Of a stretch of DNA of 47,916 nucleotides, positions 41,759-47,916 are shown piece by piece (position 1 is the first letter of the stretch; each line of letters opens with the position of its first letter). The stretch lies in contig NZ_JACSQW010000014.1 of NCBI RefSeq assembly GCF_014836425.1, positions 1-47,916 on the forward strand, in the 5' to 3' direction. Source of the DNA: Limosilactobacillus avistercoris. Lineage in GTDB: Bacteria > Bacillota > Bacilli > Lactobacillales > Lactobacillaceae. Made by a program: the position numbers and the translations under genes. Under the pieces are notes generated by a model. It searched no databases. It was not told the origin of the DNA and was given only the letters and a program-made list of their open reading frames with translations.

Positions 41759-42640
41759 GTGAATAACAATAGTTCTACTGAAAAAGAAAGTCAAGAAAAT
41801 CAAATTGACTTACACCGTTTAATGGAAATCTGTCACAACCACGTGAAGTTGTTTGCTATTTGGACAGTAATTATGGCCGTTCTTGGTTTTGTGGTGGCTG
41901 AGTTCGTAATTACACCGCAATATACGGCATCTACACAAATCTTGGTTAATCAAAAGCATAACAATGCTGACGGCCAAGCTTACAATAATCAGCAAGCCGA
42001 TATCCAAGTAATTAATACCTATAAAGATATTATTACCAATCAGGTTATTTTATCGAAAGCTAGTAAACAGCTAGAAAATCCGGTTAAAGTGATCACGCCA
42101 GCTAAGAAGGCTGTTTACGAACGAAATGCGAATGGTAACCGAGAACTTGTTCGCTCAGCTAAACCGGCAGTTGTTGAACAAACCGGTCAAAAGTCCTACC
42201 ATGTTACGACAGCACAATTAAAGAAGGCTATCTCTGTTCAGACCCAACAGAATTCGCAAGTCTTTACCTTAAATGTAAAAACTGATAATGCAGAAAAGTC
42301 TGCAGCAATTGCCAATACCGTTGCGTCAGTTTTTAAGAAGCAGATTAAGCATATTATGTCTGTCAATAATGTAACAATCATTTCACGAGCTAATGCACCC
42401 AAGGCAGCGTCTTTTCCAAACAAAAAGTTATTTACGCTTGTGGGAGCTGTTTTAGGCCTTGTGCTTAGTTTTGCTTACGCTCTAATTAAGGAATTAACTG
42501 ACACGACTGTGAAGAGTGATGACTTCTTAACAAACGAATTAGGGTTAACTAACCTTGGTACCGTTGCTCATATTCATATGAAACCAAGTGAACACGGAAT
42601 TCAATCAAGTCAATCTGCAGATCACCATCGTCGGGTATAA
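41759..42640 (+). CDS. Polysaccharide chain-length regulator / BY-kinase activator (Wzz family)
   Basis: The 293-residue protein has two membrane helices (about 36-56 and 221-242) flanking an extracytoplasmic region, the Wzz/YveK (CpsC/EpsA-type) layout. A Pro/Phe-rich P-K-A-A-S-F-P-N-K segment precedes the second helix as usual. Its cytosolic ends activate the tyrosine kinase encoded next, together setting polymer length and export. The start is GTG 41759 with AGGAGAG upstream. The kinase gene follows 15 bp later. Confidence 0.9.
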   Translation: MNNNSSTEKESQENQIDLHRLMEICHNHVKLFAIWTVIMAVLGFVVAEFVITPQYTASTQILVNQKHNNADGQAYNNQQADIQVINTYKDIITNQVILSKASKQLENPVKVITPAKKAVYERNANGNRELVRSAKPAVVEQTGQKSYHVTTAQLKKAISVQTQQNSQVFTLNVKTDNAEKSAAIANTVASVFKKQIKHIMSVNNVTIISRANAPKAASFPNKKLFTLVGAVLGLVLSFAYALIKELTDTTVKSDDFLTNELGLTNLGTVAHIHMKPSEHGIQSSQSADHHRRV

Positions 42641-42655
42641 GGAGGGATCGTTCAG

Positions 42656-43411
42656 ATGAGTCTATTTAAGAGAAAATCAGTTGTAAGTAATGAAACCACC
42701 AAATATGGTGCAAAATTGATTACAGTACGAAAGCCAAAAAGTGTTATTGCTGAACAGTTCCGGACTATTCGTACCAATATTAGTTTTATGGGAATTGATC
42801 ATCCTATTAAGACCTTTGCCTTTACTTCAGCCAATATTAGTGAGGGTAAGTCAACGGTTACTGATAATATTGCAGTAGTTGCAGCAAATGCAGGTAAAAA
42901 AGTCTTGTTGGTTGATGCTGACTTGCGTCGACCAACGCTTCATAAGACCTTTAATGTGCCTAACCAAAAAGGATTAACAACAATCTTGACTTCAGAAGCA
43001 GCGGAAATGGATATTACCGACATGATTAAAGAAACAGAGGTGGAAAATCTGTCGATCCTTACTTCTGGTCCAATTCCACCCAACCCAGCCGAATTATTGA
43101 ATTCCCAACGAATGCAGGCATTGATTGCTAGTATGAAGGATAACTATGATGTTGTAATTTTGGATGTACCGCCGATTTTGGCCGTCTCTGATACCCAAGC
43201 GTTAGTTAGTCACCTTGATGGTGTTGTTTTGGTTGTCAAAATGGGACAAACTGAAAAAGCGGGTCTTAAGCGCTCAGTTGAACTATTAAAATTAGCTCAT
43301 GCCAATATTCTTGGCTATATCATGAACGATGTTGATCGGAACGGTGATGCAGGTTATGGCTACGGATATGGTTATGGTTATGGCTACGGATATTCTTCAG
43401 AATCAAAGTAA
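42656..43411 (+). CDS. Bacterial tyrosine kinase (CpsD/EpsB type)
   Basis: The 251-residue kinase has the BY-kinase Walker A S-A-N-I-S-E-G-K-S-T (58-67), Walker A' V-L-L-V-D-A-D-L-R-R-P (83-93) and Walker B V-V-I-L-D-V-P-P near 162-170. A C-terminal tail of seven consecutive Gly-Tyr pairs (233-246) is the autophosphorylation cluster. It depends on the preceding Wzz-like protein for activation and is dephosphorylated by the following PHP phosphatase. Ribosome site AAGGAGGG. Phospho-cycling controls EPS chain length and output. Confidence 0.95.
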   Translation: MSLFKRKSVVSNETTKYGAKLITVRKPKSVIAEQFRTIRTNISFMGIDHPIKTFAFTSANISEGKSTVTDNIAVVAANAGKKVLLVDADLRRPTLHKTFNVPNQKGLTTILTSEAAEMDITDMIKETEVENLSILTSGPIPPNPAELLNSQRMQALIASMKDNYDVVILDVPPILAVSDTQALVSHLDGVVLVVKMGQTEKAGLKRSVELLKLAHANILGYIMNDVDRNGDAGYGYGYGYGYGYGYSSESK

Positions 43412-43429
43412 GAAATGGATTGATGATTA

Positions 43430-44203
43430 ATGGTAATGGTTGATCTACACTGTCACCTCTTGCCAGGGGTTGATGATGGATCAAAGAATATGGAAATCTC
43501 TTTACGATTAGCTCAAGAGGCCGTTGAAAATGGGGTTACCCATGCATTGTTAACTCCACACCATATGAATGGGCGGTACGTTAACCATAAACAGGATGTG
43601 ATTAAAGAAACTGTCGAGTTTCGGCAGCAATTAAAAGAACATAATATTCCATTAACAGTTTTTCCGGGCCAGGAAGTGCGAATTAATGGGCAGCTGATTG
43701 AAGCGTTGGACAAAGATGACATTTTATTTGCGGACGAGGGGAATCGGTATTTAATGCTAGAGTTTCCTGATGACGATGTACCGCATTATACTAATCAAAT
43801 GATCTTTGCACTCCAGCAACGGGGAATTACACCAGTAATTGTTCATCCAGAACGGAATACTAAGATTATGGCACATCCGGAATTGTTGTATCAGTTATTA
43901 CAAAAGGGATGTTTATCACAAATTACCGCTAGCTCCTATGCTGGAACTTTTGGTAAGAAGGTAGAAGACTTTAGTAAAAAGTTAATTGCAAATGGGCAAG
44001 GATACTTGTTTGCTTCTGATGCTCACGATTTACCAGGGCGGAAGTATGAAATGCGTCAAGCATTTGAAAAGTTGAGTCGTCAATTTGATGCAGAACTTGC
44101 TAAACGTTATGCAGAAAATGCCCGATTAATTATTAATGGTGAGAATGTACCGATAAATGAGATTCGGGAATTAAAGAAGAAAAAGAGGTTCTGGTTGTTT
44201 TAA
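43430..44203 (+). CDS. PHP-family tyrosine phosphatase (CpsB/Wzb type)
   Basis: The 257-residue metal-dependent protein tyrosine phosphatase has the PHP metal motifs D-L-H-C-H-L-L-P-G-V-D-D-G near 5-17, L-T-P-H-H near 41-45, P-G-Q-E-V near 79-83, V-H-P-E-R-N near 138 and A-S-D-A-H near 195. It reverses the kinase's autophosphorylation. ATG 43430 or ATG 43436 may be used; the first has the weak site GAAATGGATTG. The order Wzz, kinase, phosphatase, priming transferase is standard for lactobacillus EPS operons. Confidence 0.93.
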   Translation: MVMVDLHCHLLPGVDDGSKNMEISLRLAQEAVENGVTHALLTPHHMNGRYVNHKQDVIKETVEFRQQLKEHNIPLTVFPGQEVRINGQLIEALDKDDILFADEGNRYLMLEFPDDDVPHYTNQMIFALQQRGITPVIVHPERNTKIMAHPELLYQLLQKGCLSQITASSYAGTFGKKVEDFSKKLIANGQGYLFASDAHDLPGRKYEMRQAFEKLSRQFDAELAKRYAENARLIINGENVPINEIRELKKKKRFWLF

Positions 44204-44234
44204 TTATTATTTAGAGAGGAGCTAATTTAATTTG

Positions 44235-44885
44235 ATGATTGAACAACAGAAGTTAATAGACCAAAAACAAGTTGAATCTCGTAAAGTCTACCATTTGACG
44301 AAACGTTTTCTTGATATTGTGTTATCAACTTTAGGTTTAATTGGTTTAAGTCCAGTAATGGGAATAGTTGCTTATAAGATTAAGCGAGAAGATGGTGGAC
44401 CAGTATTCTATAAGCAGGTACGAGTTGGAAAAAATGGTAAAAAATTCAAAATGTATAAATTTCGTTCAATGGTGGTTAATGCAGATCAGTTATTAGATAA
44501 ATTGAAAGAAAAAAATGATGTAGATGGTGCAATGTTTAAGATGAAGCACGATCCTCGAATTACAAAAGTCGGACATTTTATTCGAGAACATAGTTTAGAT
44601 GAATTGCCACAGTTAGTAAATGTCTTAAAGGGCGATATGAGTCTTGTTGGGCCACGTCCACCACTACCATCTGAAGTAGAACAATACACAAGTTATGATA
44701 AGCAAAGACTGTATGTAGTACCTGGCTGTACGGGACTATGGCAGGCAACCGAACGAAATAATGTTGGTTTTGATGAAATGGTTGGATTAGATTTGAAGTA
44801 TATTAAAAATTGTAGTGTAAAATACGATCTTTTAATTATTTGGAAAACCATTGCTGTTATTTTTACACCTAATAGTTCATATTAA
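44235..44885 (+). CDS. Undecaprenyl-phosphate sugar-1-phosphate transferase (EPS priming)
   Basis: The 216-residue Bac_transf (WbaP/WcaJ-type) protein keeps only the catalytic part. It has one membrane-associated helix (about 26-46), the K-R-x-x-D-I-x-x-S start, P-V-F-Y-K-Q-V-R-V-G, Y-K-F-R-S-M, D-E-L-P-Q-L-V-N-V-L-K-G-D-M-S-L-V-G-P-R-P and P-G-(C/I)-T-G-L-W-Q. It loads the first sugar phosphate onto undecaprenyl phosphate. The start may be TTG 44232 or ATG 44235, with GAGAGGAG upstream. The stop is next to the first glycosyltransferase. Confidence 0.94.
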   Translation: MIEQQKLIDQKQVESRKVYHLTKRFLDIVLSTLGLIGLSPVMGIVAYKIKREDGGPVFYKQVRVGKNGKKFKMYKFRSMVVNADQLLDKLKEKNDVDGAMFKMKHDPRITKVGHFIREHSLDELPQLVNVLKGDMSLVGPRPPLPSEVEQYTSYDKQRLYVVPGCTGLWQATERNNVGFDEMVGLDLKYIKNCSVKYDLLIIWKTIAVIFTPNSSY

Positions 44886-44897
44886 ATGGAGAAAGTT

Positions 44898-46043
44898 ATG
44901 CATAAAAATAAAGTTACAGTTGCTATGATAGGACAAAAAGTCGTACCTTCTAGAAATGGAGGTATCGAAAAAGTTTTGACAACATTAACCCCTCTCCTAG
45001 TTAGAGATGGTTATAATGTTATTTGTTTTAATCGAGACTTCGATGATATAGATAATGAATATAATAATGAAATAGTTAATAATACATATAAGGGTGTACA
45101 TTTAAAAAGTGTTTTTACTCTCAAAAAGAAAGGATTAGCTGCAGTATCTTCATCCTTTTTTGCAAGTATTCGTGCAAGCTTAAATAAAAATATAGATGTT
45201 GTACATTTTCATGCAGAAGGGCCATCTTTATGGATAATGATACCAAAACTGTTTGGAAAAAAATGTATAGTTACAGTTCATGGATTGGATTGGAAACGTG
45301 ATAAATGGAAAAATGGCTTTGGCTCTAAATATATAAAATTTTCTGAAAAGATATTAGCCAAATATGCAGATGAAATAATAGTTTTAAATCAAAGCACGAA
45401 AAAATATTTTTTGAGTGAGTATAGTAGAAAAACATATTTAATTCCTAATGGTGTAAATTCACCTAAAAAAAGTGAAAAAAAAATATTTCTAGATAAGTAC
45501 AATTTAAAGCCAGATGGGTATATATTAAGTGTTTCTAGATTGACTCAAGAAAAGCAGATTCATCTATTAATGAAAGCATATATGCAAGTAAAAACCAAAA
45601 AGAAATTGGTAGTAGTTGGTGATTCAAGTGATACTGATGAATATAAAGCAAAGCTGTATAAAATAGCTAAAACCAATCCTAACATAATTTTCACAGGTTT
45701 TTTATCGGGTGAAGCTTTAAATGAACTTTATACATATGCGTATAGTTATGTAATACCGTCAAAAATTGAAGGAATGTCGATGTCATTATTAGAAGCCATG
45801 GCGTATGGAAATTGTGTCATTGGTTCAAGTATAGAAGAGATTAAGTCTGTAATAAAAGATAATGGATTAATATTTAAAAATAATGATTTAGAAGATCTAA
45901 AAAATAAATTACAGTTTGTATGCGATAATCCTTTAATTGTAAAAAAGTATTCAGATAGGAGTAGCAATTATGTATTATCTAAGTTTAATTGGAATGATAT
46001 AGTCAAAGAAACCGAAAAACTATATGGCCTAGGAGGACATTAA
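44898..46043 (+). CDS. GT4-family glycosyltransferase (DUF1972-like N-terminus)
   Basis: The 381-residue GT-B enzyme opens A-M-I-G-Q-K-V-V-P-S-R-N-G-G-I-E-K-V, the pattern of EPS rhamnosyl/galactosyltransferases of the DUF1972-GT4 type. The donor site S-K-I-E-G-M-S-M-S-L-L-E-A-M-A is near residues 288-302. ATG 44898 follows TGGAGAAAG; the ATG at 44886 overlaps that site. It adds a later sugar to the repeat unit. AT-rich codon use sets in here. Confidence 0.88.
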   Translation: MHKNKVTVAMIGQKVVPSRNGGIEKVLTTLTPLLVRDGYNVICFNRDFDDIDNEYNNEIVNNTYKGVHLKSVFTLKKKGLAAVSSSFFASIRASLNKNIDVVHFHAEGPSLWIMIPKLFGKKCIVTVHGLDWKRDKWKNGFGSKYIKFSEKILAKYADEIIVLNQSTKKYFLSEYSRKTYLIPNGVNSPKKSEKKIFLDKYNLKPDGYILSVSRLTQEKQIHLLMKAYMQVKTKKKLVVVGDSSDTDEYKAKLYKIAKTNPNIIFTGFLSGEALNELYTYAYSYVIPSKIEGMSMSLLEAMAYGNCVIGSSIEEIKSVIKDNGLIFKNNDLEDLKNKLQFVCDNPLIVKKYSDRSSNYVLSKFNWNDIVKETEKLYGLGGH

Positions 46044-46044
46044 A

Positions 46045-47148
46045 ATGCCTATTAGAATTCTTCAGGTAGTGAATAGTATGAATCATGCTGGATTGGAAAC
46101 TATGTTAATGAATTACTATAGGAATATTGATAGGAATAGGATTCAATTTGATTTTTTAACTCATAGAGATTTTGTGGGAGACTATGATTCTGAAATTTTA
46201 GAAATGGGAGGACATATTTATCATGCTCCAAGATTATATCCACAAAACTATGTAAAGTATTTTCATTTTATGCGTGATTTTTTTGCAGAACATCCAGAAT
46301 ATAAGATAGTGCATTCACATATTGATTCTATGAGTTATCTTCCACTTTTAGCTGCAAAAAAAGCAGGAGTACCTATTAGAATCGCTCATAGTCATAATAC
46401 TTCAATAGATTTGGATTACAAATTTATATTAAAAGAGCTTTTTAGATACAAAATTGTTAATGTTGCAAACGAATTTTGTGCTTGTGGGCAAGAAGCAGGT
46501 AAATATTTATTTAGAGATAAGAGAAAATTTACATATATTCCTAATGCAATCGATAAAAATAATTTTGTCTACAATCCTAATATTAGAAGAAAAATAAGAA
46601 AGCAATTGTCGTTAAATGGAAAATTAGTAATTGGAAATGTTGGGAGACTTGTTAATCAAAAGAATCAGTCCTTTTTAATTGATATTTTAAATATTCTTAT
46701 ACGTAATGATATCAACTCACATTTAATTATAGTTGGTGTTGGAAAAAAAGAAAAACGTTTAAAAGAAAAAGTAGAGAAATTAAATTTAAAAAAATATGTA
46801 TCTTTTTTAGGTAATAGAAATGACGTTAATGAATTGTATCAAGCAATGGATGTTTTTGTCATGCCTTCTTTGTATGAAGGAATCCCTGTTGTAGGTATAG
46901 AAGCGCAATTTTCCGGATTGCCATGCATATTTTCTGAAAATATACCTAAAGAAGTTGCGTTTAGTAAAAATTCAGAATTTATTTCATTAAAATCATCTAA
47001 ATATGATTGGGCAAAGTTAATTTATAAAAGTGCTAATAATAGCGAAAGTCGTGAAATATTAAAATTAAATAACAATGATTATGATATATCAAAATCGTAT
47101 AGAATACTCGAGAATTTCTATTTAAATCTTTCTAGGAAGTGTGAGTGA
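46045..47148 (+). CDS. GT4-family glycosyltransferase (EpsF-like)
   Basis: The 367-residue enzyme starts R-I-L-Q-V-V-N-S-M-N-H-A-G-L-E-T-M-L-M-N-Y-Y-R, as in EpsF-type galactosyl/glucosyltransferases, and carries I-A-H-S-H-N near 112 and the donor motif S-L-Y-E-G-I-P-V-V-G-I-E-A near 273-285. AGGAGG lies 8 bp upstream. It follows the previous gene by one base. The sugar specificity is unknown. The gene is very AT-rich, suggesting acquisition. Confidence 0.88.
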   Translation: MPIRILQVVNSMNHAGLETMLMNYYRNIDRNRIQFDFLTHRDFVGDYDSEILEMGGHIYHAPRLYPQNYVKYFHFMRDFFAEHPEYKIVHSHIDSMSYLPLLAAKKAGVPIRIAHSHNTSIDLDYKFILKELFRYKIVNVANEFCACGQEAGKYLFRDKRKFTYIPNAIDKNNFVYNPNIRRKIRKQLSLNGKLVIGNVGRLVNQKNQSFLIDILNILIRNDINSHLIIVGVGKKEKRLKEKVEKLNLKKYVSFLGNRNDVNELYQAMDVFVMPSLYEGIPVVGIEAQFSGLPCIFSENIPKEVAFSKNSEFISLKSSKYDWAKLIYKSANNSESREILKLNNNDYDISKSYRILENFYLNLSRKCE

Positions 47149-47152
47149 TAGC

Positions 47153-47916
47153 ATGCAACCATTAATTAGTTTTATAATTCCCGTTTATAATAATTCGTTC
47201 TTTGAACTAGAGGAATGTATTAAATCGATTAAACAAATTACTTTACTAACATATGAAGTTTTGATTATTGACAATAATTCAGATATAGAAAAAAGTAAAG
47301 TATATAAAAAATTATCAAATAATGATGATAAGATAAACTATTATTACACTAAAAAAAAAGGTGTTGGTAAGGCAAGAAATATTGGCATAAAAATGGCTAA
47401 GGGGGAATATATTTTTTTTGCTGATGCGGATGATAAAATTATTCCTAAATTTTTTAATAATTTGACTATTAATTTAAATGATAGAGTGGATCTATATATT
47501 TTTAATATTCTTGTAAAAAATTCAATAAAAACAAGTACCCTTAGTATGGTTACTAGTAATTCACAACCTTATATGAGTGAACGAGAATTAGCTTATAATA
47601 TAGTTATAGGTTTTAATTTGAATAATGTCTTTGGAAGGTTATTTAGAAGAAAATTCTTGATTGATAACAAAATTATTTTTAAGGACATAAAAAATGGAGA
47701 AGATGTATTATTTATGTCCGATGTAATAATAACAAATCCATTAACAAAATATATTAATAAGAATTCATATATTTATTTTGAAAAAGTTAATAATTCAAAT
47801 AAAAGGTTAATAAATGATCCGTTGGGTATATATAAATATTCTAAAATGACATTTGAATTAAAAAAATCTCTTGCCCAAAAGTTAAATATTGATACTGAAG
47901 ATGTATTACTTAGGAT
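47153..47916 (+). CDS. GT2-family glycosyltransferase (cut by window end)
   Basis: The frame starts at ATG 47153 (M-Q-P-L-I-S-F-I-I-P-V-Y-N-N-S) and stays open for 254 codons to the window end. I-I-P-V-Y-N-N and I-D-N-N-S-D form the nucleotide-sugar fold and A-D-A-D-D (near 99-103) the metal-binding DxD motif of family 2. G-K-A-R-N-I-G-I-K-M-A-K-G-E-Y-I-F-F-A-D-A is typical. Ribosome site TAGGAAG. It is the third glycosyltransferase of the EPS cluster; its C-terminus and the following wzx/wzy genes lie outside. Confidence 0.9.
   Translation, partial: MQPLISFIIPVYNNSFFELEECIKSIKQITLLTYEVLIIDNNSDIEKSKVYKKLSNNDDKINYYYTKKKGVGKARNIGIKMAKGEYIFFADADDKIIPKFFNNLTINLNDRVDLYIFNILVKNSIKTSTLSMVTSNSQPYMSERELAYNIVIGFNLNNVFGRLFRRKFLIDNKIIFKDIKNGEDVLFMSDVIITNPLTKYINKNSYIYFEKVNNSNKRLINDPLGIYKYSKMTFELKKSLAQKLNIDTEDVLLR

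Overview
The window looks like the chromosome of a heterofermentative lactic acid bacterium of the Lactobacillaceae, most like Limosilactobacillus (reuteri/fermentum/mucosae group). The signs are AGGAGG-type ribosome sites, a PyrR-controlled pyrBCD operon, a C69 dipeptidase, a cysteine-type basic surface binding protein, remnants of an accessory Sec (SRR adhesin) locus, and an EPS locus led by LCP/Wzz/BY-kinase/PHP-phosphatase genes. The genus call is inference from gene content.

Layout. 1-2290: tail of an IS30-type transposase, two degraded secreted-protein genes and an mgtC interrupted by an amber codon. 2354-6392: MazG-like hydrolase, exoA, a matrixin-like protease, a 170-bp repeat and a P1B-type metal ATPase. 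6498-9918: pyrBCD with a PyrR attenuator. 9925-15127: a potassium-channel-like gene, hepS/menA/menG (the late steps of menaquinone synthesis) and an IS110 insertion. 15141-18767: two MFS transporters and a metallophosphoesterase. 18781-22176: zinc-independent rpsN behind a palindromic promoter, then ahpC and a domain-permuted ahpF-like gene with PerR-like boxes. 22219-27703: a decayed accessory Sec locus (gtf3 and secA2 fused by deletion, intact gtfA/gtfB, frameshifted small membrane gene). 27739-30989: a CjaA/BspA-like cysteine ABC transporter behind a cysteine-rich leader peptide, terminator and antiterminator. 31156-37525: orphan antitoxin, dipeptidase, cation antiporter, tautomerase, glycerol kinase. 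37599-39877: a sigma factor divergent from a ComK-like gene, then a broken HxlR-like regulator. 40003-40151: an orphan structured RNA. 40470-47916: EPS cluster, whose glycosyltransferase end is markedly AT-rich and runs off the window.

Main discovery candidate. The cysteine transporter operon is preceded by a 37-codon ORF with a good ribosome site and four Cys codons within eight codons, all inside a two-tier hairpin. An intrinsic terminator follows, and a segment late in the ORF is complementary to the 5' arm of that terminator. This is the layout of ribosome-mediated transcription attenuation responding to cysteine, with no T-box motif present. The transporter itself has only one cysteine in about 975 residues.

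Other points: a family of large modular palindromes mostly just after stop codons (12622, 19301, 19431, 30990, 41466); an inverted pair of a second repeat 29 kb apart (4322, 33092); an 18/19-identical motif at two promoters (18789, 27741); a possible bridge-RNA region in the IS110 element; and three genes each broken by a single in-frame stop. There are no tRNA or rRNA genes or CRISPR arrays that I can see.
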